64,000 nt of DNA from Streptomyces albireticuli. Its GTDB lineage: Bacteria > Actinomycetota > Actinomycetes > Streptomycetales > Streptomycetaceae. The notes under the pieces were generated by a model. That model ran no database searches. It saw only the letters and a list, made by a program, of their open reading frames with translations, and had not been told where the DNA came from. Made by a program: the position numbers and the translations under genes. This document shows positions 16,426-25,581 of this stretch, in pieces (position 1 is the first letter of the stretch; each line of letters begins with the position of its first letter). The stretch spans positions 32,294 through 96,293 of the forward strand of contig NZ_JAJQQS010000025.1 in assembly GCF_021228125.1 (NCBI RefSeq), written 5' to 3'.

Positions 16426-17460
16426 ATGAGCCGCCCCACCCAAGTCGTCGTCGCCCTGCCCACTGCCCGGCCCCGACCCCTGACCGGCTGCCGCGACGAG
16501 GACGAAGGGAACCCGCCGGCCGTCGCGGACGCGACCGGGTTACCGGCTACTGACGCCGGCACCGCCCCCGATCACCACATGGCCATCACAGCCGCCGCCG
16601 ACCGACAGGCGACGGCGGACCATGCCCGACTGGTCACCTACAACACGCTCACCGGAGGCATCGACGCCGACAGCAGAGAGCGGCGGCGCCTGGGACAACT
16701 CGACTTCCTGGCCTCGCTGGACGCCGACGTAATCGCTCTGCAGGAGCTACGCCGCTGGGAGGAGGGCGGCTGGGACCGGCTGTGGCAGGCGGCCAACGCC
16801 CTCGGGATGGTCCCGCTGCCCCCGGTGCTCTCCCGGCGCGGCCGGGGCAACCACCTTGCGTTGCTCTACCGGCCGACGACCGTACGGGTCGGCGACTACG
16901 ACGCCGACCTGGTGCAGGGTGCGTTCTACCACGGGGCGGGCCGGGCCCGGCTCTCCATCAAGGACCAGCCGCTACTCACCGTGCTGATCACGCACCTGTC
17001 CTATCTCGGCGGGGCCGAACGATACGCGGAGGCGCAGTGGCTGACCGGCTACGGCGACACCTACGAGAGCAACCCGCAGCGGGTGGTACTGGCCGGCGAC
17101 CTGAACACGATCGGCGCGCACGACCGTGAGCCGGACTGGAACCTGATCCCGGCCAACCTCCAATCCAGGCACCGCCACATCACCCCCGAAGGCACCTTCG
17201 GGGACACCGACCGACGCGCCATCCAATTGCTAGCCGCAGCCGGATTTCGCGACCCCTTCGACGTCCTGGGCCAGGCGCCGCCGCGCACCGCGGGCTACTG
17301 GAGCGAGGCCGAGCGGGTCGATCACCGCTCGGACTTCATTCTCGTGAACCGGCACGTGACCGGCGACATCGCCGCCGCCTCGGTCCACGACACCGAGGCG
17401 ACACGGTCCCTCTCCGATCACGTGCCGGTGGTCGTCGACCTGGCCCCGCCCGTGCCCTGA
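16426..17460 (+). CDS. Endonuclease/exonuclease/phosphatase-family hydrolase
   Basis: A 344-aa member of the Mg-dependent EEP superfamily. After a 65-residue non-conserved N-terminus come LVTYNTLTGG, VIALQELRRW (catalytic Glu), LLTVLITHLSYLGG, VVLAGDLNTIG (Asp/Asn pair), RVDHRSDFILVN and SLSDHVPVVVDL (catalytic Asp-His). All core motifs are present, so it should be active. EEP enzymes cleave phosphodiesters in nucleic acids, lipids or small molecules; the substrate cannot be told. The gene sits between the DUF6624 and HemC-like genes with short gaps. Confidence 0.88.
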   Translation: MSRPTQVVVALPTARPRPLTGCRDEDEGNPPAVADATGLPATDAGTAPDHHMAITAAADRQATADHARLVTYNTLTGGIDADSRERRRLGQLDFLASLDADVIALQELRRWEEGGWDRLWQAANALGMVPLPPVLSRRGRGNHLALLYRPTTVRVGDYDADLVQGAFYHGAGRARLSIKDQPLLTVLITHLSYLGGAERYAEAQWLTGYGDTYESNPQRVVLAGDLNTIGAHDREPDWNLIPANLQSRHRHITPEGTFGDTDRRAIQLLAAAGFRDPFDVLGQAPPRTAGYWSEAERVDHRSDFILVNRHVTGDIAAASVHDTEATRSLSDHVPVVVDLAPPVP

Positions 17461-17506
17461 CCCCGAGCCCCGCCCTGCCCTCTGGAACCATTCCCAGGAG
17501 ACCGCC

Positions 17507-18427
17507 ATGCCCCGCCCGCTCCGTATCGGTGCGCCTTCCCTCCCCCTCGCCCTCATCCAGGTCGCCCAGGTACAGGCCGCCGTCGCCACCCACCACCCCG
17601 GCATCCGCACCGAGCACGTCCCCCTCGCCACCCCGGCCCAGCACGAACACCACGACGGCACCGGCCTGATGGCGGGAACCGTCACCAGCGACATCGAGCA
17701 CGCTCTCCTGGCGGGCGAGTGCGATGCGGCCGTGCGCTGCATGAAGGACGTCCCCGGCGTACCACTGACGCCTACGGGCACGGTGTTCGCCGCCTACCTG
17801 CCTCGCGGAGACCGCCGGGACGCCCTCGTGAACCGCTCCGGGCTTCCCCTCGACCGGCTCCCACCCGGCACCCAGATCGCCACCTCCTCCGTACGACGCA
17901 CCGCGTTGCTCACCAGGAGCCACCCGCAACTGAAAGCCGTGCCGATCCACGGAACGATCGACGCCCGCCTCGCCGCAGTGGAATCCGGCGCAGCGGACGC
18001 CTCGATCGTCGCCTTCAACGAGCTGAAGAACCTGGGGCAGTGGCACCTGCTGGCCGAAGTCCTGGGCGTCCAGCGGATGTGCCCTCCACTGGGCGCCGCC
18101 GTCCTCGGACTGCAGTGCCGCGCCGACGACACCAAGACCATCAGCCGCCTGGCCCCACTCGACGATCCGCGCACACGCCGGGAGATCACGGCCGAACGCA
18201 TCCTCCTGCGCGTACTGCGGGGCCGCTGCGAGACGCCCGTGGCCGGGCACTGCACCACCCGCCCCGACGGGCGCCTGTCCCTGCGCGGCACCGCATTCAC
18301 ACCCGACGGCCACCGCACCCTCCACTGCCACCAGGCCGGCACCGACCCCGCCACGCTCGGCACACACGTTGCCCACGAACTGCTCTCCAGCGGAGCCCGC
18401 GACCTCGCCGACACCTACGCGCTCTAG
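17507..18427 (+). CDS. Divergent hydroxymethylbilane synthase (HemC) paralogue
   Basis: A 306-aa protein clearly related to porphobilinogen deaminase. Present are MKDVP (K80-D81, from the HSxKDxP motif), LPRGDRRDALV, ATSSVRRTALL (R130, R131) and RGRCETPVAG with C241 in the position that carries the dipyrromethane cofactor. The usual RGN(V/I)xTR loop reads HGTIDAR, so one substrate-binding Arg is replaced by His, and HS of HSxKD is RC. No other haem genes are nearby. It may make a haem-like intermediate for a secondary pathway or have a new role. It lies 46 bp after the EEP gene. Confidence 0.85.
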   Translation: MPRPLRIGAPSLPLALIQVAQVQAAVATHHPGIRTEHVPLATPAQHEHHDGTGLMAGTVTSDIEHALLAGECDAAVRCMKDVPGVPLTPTGTVFAAYLPRGDRRDALVNRSGLPLDRLPPGTQIATSSVRRTALLTRSHPQLKAVPIHGTIDARLAAVESGAADASIVAFNELKNLGQWHLLAEVLGVQRMCPPLGAAVLGLQCRADDTKTISRLAPLDDPRTRREITAERILLRVLRGRCETPVAGHCTTRPDGRLSLRGTAFTPDGHRTLHCHQAGTDPATLGTHVAHELLSSGARDLADTYAL

Positions 18428-18490
18428 CACAGCGCCGCCCGGCCGCGCCCCGCACCCACCCCCGTCCGCTCATCTGTGAAGGCCGACCCC

Positions 18491-19060
18491 ATGACTGCCC
18501 CCAGCACCAGCACACCCATCGAAGCGTTCGAATTCCCTTACGGCTCCGTTCTCGCCACGGTCCTGCCTCCCCGCGAGTACCAGGCGCTCATGGACTCGAC
18601 GTTCCTCAGCCCACAGCAACGGATCGCGATCACGCTGGTCGCCGTCGGCCACACGCTCAAGAGCGCCACCGAGGCCATGGGAATCAAGCCGACGACGCTG
18701 GCCTCCTATCTCGCCTCCACCGCCAATGAACTCGGCTGCCACCAGCGCGTGTCCCTGCTGGTCCACAGCGCCTACAGCCACCCCGACTTCCCCACACCCG
18801 CCCGGATCGACGAGCCGGCCCCGACACTCGACACGGACGAGTGGACGGTCCTCCTCGCCCACACCCAGGGCATCACCTTCCAGCGCCTGAGCGAGTCCCG
18901 GGGCCGGGCCAGGAGCCTCCTGACCGGCATCAACCAGCGGCTGATGACCAAACTCGCAGCCACCTCCCCACCCCATGCCGTCCGGCGCGCCTGGCAACAC
19001 GGTCTCCTTCCTCACCACGGCGCCCCGGCCGGCCCGGGAGCAGACGGCCGGACGCCGTAA
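18491..19060 (+). CDS. HTH protein with LuxR-like domains
   Basis: A 189-aa product from the ATG at 18491, the last gene of the series. Residues about 37-90 (LSPQQRIAITLVAVGHTLKSATEAMGIKPTTLASYLASTANELG) have the pattern of a LuxR/sigma-region-4 helix-turn-helix. The second half (WTVLLAHTQGITFQRLSESRGRARSLLTGINQRLMTKL) looks like a second, weaker repeat of the same fold. It could regulate the operon. No receiver or ligand domain is present. Confidence 0.6.
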   Translation: MTAPSTSTPIEAFEFPYGSVLATVLPPREYQALMDSTFLSPQQRIAITLVAVGHTLKSATEAMGIKPTTLASYLASTANELGCHQRVSLLVHSAYSHPDFPTPARIDEPAPTLDTDEWTVLLAHTQGITFQRLSESRGRARSLLTGINQRLMTKLAATSPPHAVRRAWQHGLLPHHGAPAGPGADGRTP

Positions 19061-19436
19061 GCCACCCGGATCCGGCCAGCGTCGTCGTGACCCTGCCCAG
19101 CACCATGCAAGGTCTGCCCGAGCTCTTCGCGAACCGGGCGTGCAGACCTACGTCGGGGATATGGACGTCATCGTGGTGGACCACGGGCCCCGGCCGGTGA
19201 TCGACGAGACCGCGCTCCAGAGGCGGAAGCCGACACGGGTGGCGCACGAGCTCCGGTCAGGCCTGTCGCACGCTCGGGACGCGGGCATCGATGCGCCACT
19301 GGTGGCTGGCCCTCCTCGCCACGTTGGAGGCCGTTCCGGACGCCGACCGGGTTCGCCCTCCACTCTTCGCCTCTCCCCGCAGCGCCCACCCTGGATCAAC
19401 TGTCGAGCGTCAGATCGCTGCCAGGAACTTTTCCGG
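19061..19436. other. Intergenic, possible decayed coding sequence
   Basis: No complete gene. A plus-strand reading around 19140-19300 (TYVGDMDVIVVDHGPRPVID) looks protein-like but has no start signal, family match or clean stop before the degenerate end of CRISPR array 2. It may be a gene remnant. Confidence 0.35.
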
Positions 19437-19711
19437 CGGCCGGGGCCGCGTGCGCGGGGGACCAGACCCAGGGGGAACCATGTTTCACCGTCAACCTTGG
19501 ACCGCCCCCCCGCATGCGTGGGGACCACAAGATCCGGGACGAGGCCGAGCTCCTTCGGTGGGGATCACCCCCGCGTGCGCGGGGACCACGGAGCTGAAAT
19601 TGAGCGCGAGCATAGTCCTCAGGGACCACCCCCGCGTGCGCGGGGACCACACCTCTCTTCGTTCAGCGGCCGCCTGAGGCTCGGGACCACCCCCGCGTGC
19701 GCGGGGACCAC
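19437..19711 (-). CRISPR. CRISPR array 2, type I-E-like, no cas genes
   Basis: Same 28-bp repeat as array 1. Good repeats are at 19562-19589 (one mismatch), 19623-19650 and 19684-19711, with 33-bp spacers. Degenerate repeats lie at 19499-19528 (two extra bases) and about 19437-19466. The leader starts at 19712, so polarity is again minus strand with decay at the distal end. The spacers differ from those of array 1 by inspection. Confidence 0.9.
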
Positions 19712-19925
19712 AGGAGCTGACCAGCGGCTTTACATTGCGGGACGCGGGTTTTTACTCACTTCCGCAGAGCCCGGCATTTCAGGCATATAGCGCCTTCCTG
19801 AGGCAGGTGTGGCTTGTTCGCTGGCACGTTACCGCTTTCCGGAGCGCCGTCGTACGAAATGCCGCAACCGCTACGACCAGCGTGCGAGTGGCTTGGGCAG
19901 AACCGACGATAGCTTGGTCCCCTGA
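19712..19925 (-). promoter_or_regulatory. CRISPR leader, copy 2
   Basis: Nearly identical to leader 1 for the first 65 bp and similar for about 214 bp. Similarity to leader 3 continues further, to about 19980, with a GGGAGGCTCCG segment that leader 1 lacks. Confidence 0.8.
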
Positions 19926-19980
19926 ACCCCCCTCAGGGACATCGGGAGGCTCCGACGCAGGCCGGAGGACACCGGGTCAG

Positions 19981-20286
19981 ACTGTACGAAGGGAACAGCC
20001 ATGGCCACCCACCGCCTCTCGCTAGCCCCCAAACCCACAGCACGGACCACGCGACAGTGCGCCGGAGCGAGATCCACTCGAATCCACCGCGACCCGCAAC
20101 TGCTCACACTGCCAGCAGCCCGTCACCATCGTCGCTCTCCCGCGACACCAGAAACTGTCGGCCTTCGATGCCCAAGGGCCTTCCTGACGTCGTCCCACTG
20201 AGCAGGGCTCTGTGACAGCAGGACCGATGGGCCGGTAGCTCGGTAATCAGGCTGCTGACCGCACGCTGTGATGGCAGGCTCTGCCC
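19981..20286. other. Intergenic; possible zinc-ribbon remnant
   Basis: About 300 bp. One plus-strand frame reads CSHCQQPVTIVALPRHQKLS near 20100-20160, resembling half of a zinc ribbon, but it has no matching start and stops soon after. A different frame gives a 66-codon ORF at 20001-20201 with no family. Neither is firm. Confidence 0.3.
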
Positions 20287-20592
20287 ATGGCTTTCCTGCG
20301 TTGTGAAGTGGTCCGATGGGTCGACGATGAACCCCAGCCCGGCCTGGTCGAAGCCCGCTTCACCGACGCCCACCAGCGAGAGTGGGCCTTCATCGACAAG
20401 TGCCCTGTCTTCACCGGTGACAACCTGACCTCCGACTCCCTCTATCCGGTCGTAGTCGGTGTCCTCTGCGACGTACTGACCACCGACGGCACAGGGAACA
20501 CAGTCACGATCTCCGTCGCCCGATGGGGGCTCGAATCTCTTGAAGGAGACATCGAGTTCGAAGTACGGGCTGATCAATTGACCACCAGCTGA
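20287..20592 (+). CDS. Conserved-looking hypothetical protein
   Basis: A 101-aa acidic protein (about 17% Asp plus Glu) with alternating beta-like segments: FLRCEVVRWVDDEPQPGLVE, REWAFIDKCPVFTG, PVVVGVLCDVLT and IEFEVRADQL. Composition and codon use are normal for the host. It is followed after 150 bp by the convergent AraC gene. No family could be named; small beta-barrel-like proteins of this look are common in Streptomyces. Confidence 0.7.
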   Translation: MAFLRCEVVRWVDDEPQPGLVEARFTDAHQREWAFIDKCPVFTGDNLTSDSLYPVVVGVLCDVLTTDGTGNTVTISVARWGLESLEGDIEFEVRADQLTTS

Positions 20593-20745
20593 GGTTCACG
20601 ATCACCGGGTCCCGTCGACCTTACGGTTGGTGGGGACGGGCAGTTCCAGTTTCACGGACGGTAGCCATCGGCTGGGGCATAAATGGCGCTCTTCGGGGTG
20701 GGCACCTCCGTCCATGGCGAGTGGTGCGTATTGTGCGGCGGGGTG

Positions 20746-21600
20746 TCAGGCTGTTTCCGTCGGCGCTGTGCTCGCCCACGCGATGTCGTCCACTGCCAGT
20801 CCTGGGTCGGCGGCCAGGGCTGCCGGAGTCACTCCGGTGAATGCCAGGGTCTCCCTGTGGAGATGGGACTGATCGGCGTATCCGCACTCCGCCGCGACCC
20901 GGGCCGTGCTGTCGCCTGCGGTCAAGCGGTGGGCGGCATGGCGGAAGCGGACCAGCGTCGTAGCGCGCTTGGGAGGCAGGCCTACTTGCGACCGGAACCG
21001 GGACCACAGGCGCCTGCGGCTCCAGCCGACCTCGGCCGCCAGGTCCTCGACCCTGACCGAGCCGCGGCTGACGATGATCCGGTCCCAGGCCCTGACCACT
21101 TCCGGGTCCGCCGGTGGCCCCGTCCCACGGCGATGGGAGAACAAGGCATCGGTCAACGTGAAACGGTCCTCCCATGACGGTGCATCGCCCAGTTGTTCCC
21201 GGAGCCGTGCCGCGTCCCGGCCCCACAGGTCGTCGAGGGCGACCACGGTACGGTCCAGTTCCGCCGGGCAGATGCCCAGCACAGCGTGCGCGACCACCGG
21301 GGACACGTGCACCTCTACGCACGTGACGTTCTCGCCCCGCACGCGGACCGCACCCGGTACGAGCCCGGCGACGAGACTTCCCCGCTGCTGCCAGCCGCTG
21401 GCGTCGCCCATGACGAGCGAGCCGTCGCCGAACTCGACCACCACAGTGACGGCCGGGTGCGGGATCACCGGCAGGTCGGCAGAACCCGCACTCCGGTACC
21501 GGAAGCCGGCCAGGCTGATGCCGGCTGACCGGCCGGGCCTCAGCGGCCTCGCGACATCCCACCCGGCCACAGCCCCATGCTCGTACACGGTGAACGGCAT
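20746..21600 (-). CDS. AraC-family transcriptional regulator
   Basis: A 284-aa regulator. The C-terminal third has two helix-turn-helices: VRVEDLAAEVGWSRRRLWSRFRSQVGL (about 182-208) and STARVAAECGYADQSHLHRETLAFTGVTPAAL (about 233-264), the classic AraC signature. The N-terminal 150 residues form a sensor domain with VPGAVRVRGENVTCVEVHVSP. The start at 21600 is 76 bp from the divergent SnoaL-like gene at 21676, a probable target. Confidence 0.92.
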   Translation of the reverse strand: MPFTVYEHGAVAGWDVARPLRPGRSAGISLAGFRYRSAGSADLPVIPHPAVTVVVEFGDGSLVMGDASGWQQRGSLVAGLVPGAVRVRGENVTCVEVHVSPVVAHAVLGICPAELDRTVVALDDLWGRDAARLREQLGDAPSWEDRFTLTDALFSHRRGTGPPADPEVVRAWDRIIVSRGSVRVEDLAAEVGWSRRRLWSRFRSQVGLPPKRATTLVRFRHAAHRLTAGDSTARVAAECGYADQSHLHRETLAFTGVTPAALAADPGLAVDDIAWASTAPTETA

Positions 21601-21675
21601 GCCCCCATGCTAAGAGGAGAGCACCTGGAACATTTGTCCAAGACGCCGGCGCGCCGCCACGGTGACAGTGGACTC

Positions 21676-22113
21676 ATGAGCCACCACATCATCCAGGAGG
21701 CCTTCCAGGCCTTTGCCAGCAGCAACCCCGACCAGATCTCCGCGGTCCTCACCGAGGACGCCGAATGGCTGTCGCCCCCTGGAAACGCCACTGCCCTCGC
21801 GCTCGAGTCGACCCACCACATGGTGGGCAGGAAGGCAATCGTGCGCTTCTTCACCGAGGGCTTCCCCCGTCTGTTCGCGCGTGACGTCACCGTCACCTTC
21901 CACGGGTCTCACACCGACGGCCACCGGGTGACCGTGGAGGCGACCATGACAGCCACGCTCGCCAACGGCAGCCCCTACACCAACGACTACTGCTTCCTCT
22001 TCGAGCTCCGGGACGGGCTGATCCACCGCGTCCGCGAATACGTGGACACCGCCCGTGGGCGCCGCATGATCTTCGGCGAACTTCCAGAACAGACATCCCC
22101 GGCTCAGCCCTGA
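21676..22113 (+). CDS. SnoaL-like/NTF2-fold protein
   Basis: A 145-aa protein starting at the ATG at 21676. It begins IIQEAFQAFASSNPDQISAVLTEDAEWLSP, then MVGRKAIVRFFTEGFPRLFARDVTVTFHG, VTVEATMTATLANGSPYTNDYCFLFELRDGLIHRVREYVDT. This is the order typical of SnoaL-like ketosteroid-isomerase-fold proteins, which act as cyclases, isomerases or small-molecule binders. Divergent from the AraC gene and probably controlled by it. Confidence 0.88.
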   Translation: MSHHIIQEAFQAFASSNPDQISAVLTEDAEWLSPPGNATALALESTHHMVGRKAIVRFFTEGFPRLFARDVTVTFHGSHTDGHRVTVEATMTATLANGSPYTNDYCFLFELRDGLIHRVREYVDTARGRRMIFGELPEQTSPAQP

Positions 22114-22829
22114 CCCGCCGGCCCCGACTGAACAGGCAGGCCGGAACGGCGAACCTACCTCGCCGGCCCCGGCGCACGACCAGCAGCTCGCCCTCCATCA
22201 ACAGCCGCCACTCTGAGTGATCAATGGTGGTCAGACGTTTCCCCATCAACTGGCTGCCGGTGGGGAATTCCAACTGGCCACTAACATCTAGGCTCTGCGA
22301 ACTACTGCGGGCCCGCGATGCAAACGCCGATGCATCTGGGCAGACCTGGGGCGCCGAGTCCAGAGCCTCAGCGTTCTCACCCGCATCACCGAGAGGCTCA
22401 GGATTCCCCCAGCATTTCTGAGACTCGATCTTCCCGCCGCGGCTCCCGTGTGGTCGCGTGCTGCCACGTCAGCATCGGGGAAGACTAGGATCACGGCAGT
22501 CCAGGACCAGGAGGACGATGTACGACGCCGCAAACTCCCCTGTCAACTCTTTGTGTTCAGGCTGAGGGCCTCGCGGCAGGTGGCCTCTGGGCGGAGGCGA
22601 CGTGCCGGCTCGCTCGTGAGGGTGAAGTGGCCCACTATCCTTTAACGCCTTTCTCGGGCTATTAAAGGGAAACCCCGGCTGTGCCGCTGGTGCCGTGGGG
22701 CTCAGAAGGGTTCCGTGCCCCGTGCAGAGAATTCGGCCCCTCCAGCCCCTGTCTTATGCGCGGAGGGTCCCCGCGAGGAGGAATGCGGGGACACTCTTAT
22801 GTCCGTGCGCTTGGGCGACCTGGGTCAGG
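22114..22829. other. Intergenic, 700 bp, weak small ORF
   Basis: No firm gene. On the minus strand 22120-22273 reads MEFPTGSQLMGKRLTTIDHS and then EWRLLMEGELLVVRRGRRGR, which looks protein-like but runs into the SnoaL gene without a stop, so it may be a decayed gene. A stretch near 22630-22670 is AT-rich for this DNA. Confidence 0.35.
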
Positions 22830-23772
22830 TCAGTGCTCGCCGAGCAGGCGGGTGGCCTCCTGGGTGGCGAGGTCCAGGGCCTCGGTGAGAGCTTGTGGGT
22901 GGCGTCCTCCGGCGCTGGCGAGGGGACCGCGGCCTTCCGGAGCCGCCGCCGACGGTGCGGGCGGCCTGGGCGAGGATCTGGCTGGCCTGGGTGCCGTCCT
23001 GGTGGAGATCGGGTGAGATTGCGGCGGCGAGGAGGGCCTTGCCGCCGTGTTCGGCGGCCAGGATCACGATGGCTGGGCGGTGGCCGAGCCGGGCGAGGGT
23101 GTCGGCGGCGAGTCCGCGGAGTTCGTCCGGGGCGATGCCGGTGACGCGCTGGACGATCAGCTGCCCGCGGCCGGTTGGCCGGGCCTGGTCGGCGAGGTGT
23201 CCGGCTTGGTGCCGCAGTTCGGCGGCCCGGAGCTGGGACAGCTGCTGCTGGGCGGTGGCGAGGGCGTCCAGGCGCTTGCGGAGGGCGCCGGGGGCGTCGG
23301 TGGGGCGGGTGCCGAGCAGGACGGCGAGTTCGTTCAGAAGCCGTCCTTCGGTGTCGAGCTGGCGGAGGGTGCCGTGGCCGGTGAGGGCTTCGACGCGGCG
23401 GAGGTTGGAGCCGATCGAGGACTCGTTGAGCAGGCGGAAGGTGCCGACCTGGAAGCCGTGGGCGACGTGGGTGCCGCCACAGAGCTCGCGGGAGAAGTCG
23501 CCGATGTCGACGATGCGAACCCGCTCGCCGTACTTCTCTCCGAACAGCGCGATTGCTCCGGCGGCTTCGGCCTCGGCCCGGTCGGCATGCCAGGCCCGCA
23601 CTTCCGGGTCATCGAGGACGTGACCGTTGACGGCGTTCTCAATCGCGGTGAGCCGGTCGGGGGCGAGGGCGGTGAAGTGGGCGAAGTCGAAGCGGAGCCG
23701 GTCGGGCTCGACGAGGGAGCCCTGCTGGCGGGCGTGATCGCCGCCCACCAGCTCGTGAAGGACGCGGGCCTG
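22830..23772 (-). pseudogene. C-terminal remnant of alanyl-tRNA synthetase
   Basis: Minus-strand fragment equivalent to the editing and C-Ala parts of AlaRS: LHELVGGDHARQQGSLVEPD, FGEKYGERVRIVDIGDFSRE, ELCGGTHV (zinc-binding editing motif), then a coiled region and a DHHA1-like domain ending ILAQAARTVGGGSG. The frame then shifts (near 22938) and the remaining 35 residues (ASAGGRHPQALTEALDLATQ and onward) are read in another frame to a stop at 22830. The aminoacylation domain is missing. The 5' end is fused head-to-head to the truncated regulator at about 23760. It may derive from an AlaRS resistance copy or an AlaX-like gene. Confidence 0.8.
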
Positions 23773-25089
23773 CCCAAGGTCGGGCTGTCCGAGCGGTCAT
23801 GGAAGGACTGGGAGGCCGGCGTCCTGCCCAGCCCCGTCTATCAGGACCTGTTGTGCCGTCTGTTCGCCACCCACCCGGTCTCCTTGGGCTTTGCCCACGA
23901 CTACTCGCCCCAGGACTCTGATCCACTTTGGAGCGGGACCGCGGTGGGTGCGACACTCCCCGCAGGGCAGGCACTTGCCAGGGGAACCAGCCCGGACGAC
24001 GGGGCGGAGGTAGCGGAGACGAAGCGTCGCGACGCGGTGAAACTCGCCGGACTGGCCTTCGCGGGCCCGGCCGCCGCCGCCCAGATCCTGGAAGCGGCCG
24101 CCGCCGAGGTCATGGAGTTCACCCAGCAGGCCGAGGCGACCTCGCTCGGCTCCGGCACCCTCGACCACCTCGACCTCGCGGTCACCGAGTTCAACCACGC
24201 GTACTCGCTCAAGCCGCCCAAAGCGGTCTTCGACGCCGTCCTGGACTACCGCCGCAAGGTCGACCGCTTCCTCAAGGACGACCACACCCACCGCCAGGAA
24301 CGGGACCTGCGGGCGTTCGCCGGCTGGCTGTCCGAACTCTTAGCGTGGCTCGCCCACGACCTCGGAAACGCCCGCACCGGCCTCGCGTTCGCCACCGACG
24401 CGTTCATCCAGGGCCGGCAGGCCGGACACGGCCAGCTGTGCGCGTGGGCCATGGACGCCGCCGCCTCCATCAACCTCTATGAACAACGGCCCGCCAAGGC
24501 CCGCGAAGCCGCCCTCAAGGGCCTCTCCGAAGCTCCAGCCGGGCATCCGCTGACCATGCGGCTGCATGCCCAGGCCGCCCGCGCGGCCGCCGCCGACGCC
24601 GAAGGCTTCACCACCGCCTTCCAGACCGCCGAGGACGCCTATCGGCTCCTGCCGCCCCGCTCGCCCCGCCGCTTCGGCATGGACGTCGCTCCGCTCGCGG
24701 ACTACGCGCTCACCTCGTATCCGGCGACCTCGTTCATCTGGCTCGGCCAGGCCGAACAAGCCCGCCAGCATGCCGAACACGCGTTCGCGACCTATGAAGC
24801 GGCCCCCGCGGCGTCCTGGTCCCCCAGCCGGGAGGCCATCGCCCGCATCGACCTCGCGCTCGCGCATGCCCAGCTCGGCGACCCCGACGACGCCGTCGCC
24901 CTCGGCCACCAGGCCCTCGCCTCCGCCCGCGTCGTCGACTCCGTACGCAGCCGGGCCGGAGACCTCACCACCTTCCTGACCCGCCGCTATCCCCGCCAGG
25001 CGGCCGTCGAGGGCCTGCGCGAACGGCTCGCCGCCGCCGTCGACGCCGCCCGCCCGGCCCTGACCGCAGCAACACCGTCTGGAGCCTGA
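23755..25089 (+). CDS. XRE/TPR regulator lacking its N-terminal DNA-binding half
   Basis: A 444-aa reading if started at the GTG at 23755. It begins abruptly within a helix-turn-helix (KDAGLPKVGLSERSWKDWEA), continues LPSPVYQDLLCRLFATHPVSLGF as in Streptomyces XRE-TPR proteins, and has a long helical TPR region to the end (ALAHAQLGDPDDAVALGHQAL). Most of the usual first 35-40 residues are gone, replaced by antisense AlaRS sequence, so this is probably a 5'-truncated gene. It may still be read from the upstream open frame. The ASCH gene follows 9 bp later. Confidence 0.7.
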   Translation: MKDAGLPKVGLSERSWKDWEAGVLPSPVYQDLLCRLFATHPVSLGFAHDYSPQDSDPLWSGTAVGATLPAGQALARGTSPDDGAEVAETKRRDAVKLAGLAFAGPAAAAQILEAAAAEVMEFTQQAEATSLGSGTLDHLDLAVTEFNHAYSLKPPKAVFDAVLDYRRKVDRFLKDDHTHRQERDLRAFAGWLSELLAWLAHDLGNARTGLAFATDAFIQGRQAGHGQLCAWAMDAAASINLYEQRPAKAREAALKGLSEAPAGHPLTMRLHAQAARAAAADAEGFTTAFQTAEDAYRLLPPRSPRRFGMDVAPLADYALTSYPATSFIWLGQAEQARQHAEHAFATYEAAPAASWSPSREAIARIDLALAHAQLGDPDDAVALGHQALASARVVDSVRSRAGDLTTFLTRRYPRQAAVEGLRERLAAAVDAARPALTAATPSGA

Positions 25090-25098
25090 AGGAGACCG

Positions 25099-25437
25099 AT
25101 GGCCGAGCACACGCTCAACATCCGCAAGCCCTACTTCGACCTGATCGCCAGCGGCGCGAAGACTATCGAGGTCCGCGTCGGCTATCCCAAGATCCGCAAG
25201 ATCGCCGCCGGGGACCTCCTTCGGATCAGCTGCGGCGACGACACCCAGACCCGCCGCGTGGCCGAGGTGAAGGAGTACGAGTCCTTCAAGGCGATGCTCG
25301 ACGCGGAGGACGCGGCCGCGATCGGCGGCCCGGACATGACCCACGACCAGCTCACCGCCGCGATCCGCGACATCTACCCGCCCGAGAAAGAAGCCCTCGG
25401 CGTCTTCGCCCTCCACCTCGCACAGGTCGGCGGCTGA
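25099..25437 (+). CDS. ASCH-domain protein
   Basis: A 112-aa protein with an ASCH domain over most of its length: LNIRKPYFDLIASGAKTIEV (residues 5-24), RVGYPKIRKIAAGDLLRIS, then VAEVKEYESFKAML. The G-x-K-T-(I/V)-E-x-R core that lines the RNA or nucleotide-binding cleft is present. ASCH proteins are linked to RNA metabolism, translation and modified-cytidine hydrolysis. It is 9 bp behind the truncated TPR regulator, and a terminator follows directly. Confidence 0.88.
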   Translation: MAEHTLNIRKPYFDLIASGAKTIEVRVGYPKIRKIAAGDLLRISCGDDTQTRRVAEVKEYESFKAMLDAEDAAAIGGPDMTHDQLTAAIRDIYPPEKEALGVFALHLAQVGG

Positions 25438-25443
25438 GCCGGG

Positions 25444-25473
25444 CCGTCCCCCCTCCTCGAGGAAGGGGGGCGG
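25444..25473 (+). terminator. Terminator hairpin after ASCH gene
   Basis: CCGTCCCCCCTCC and GGAAGGGGGGCGG can pair (with two G-U pairs) around a TCGA loop, immediately after the ASCH stop. Confidence 0.6.
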
Positions 25474-25581
25474 ACCAGTGAACGTACCCAGTCGCGTACG
25501 ACTCCGCCGTGCACCATCGCGTACGGACCTATGTGCTCAGCCGTCCATTCGAACCGGGGACGGCCGAGCACGGCTGTCGGC

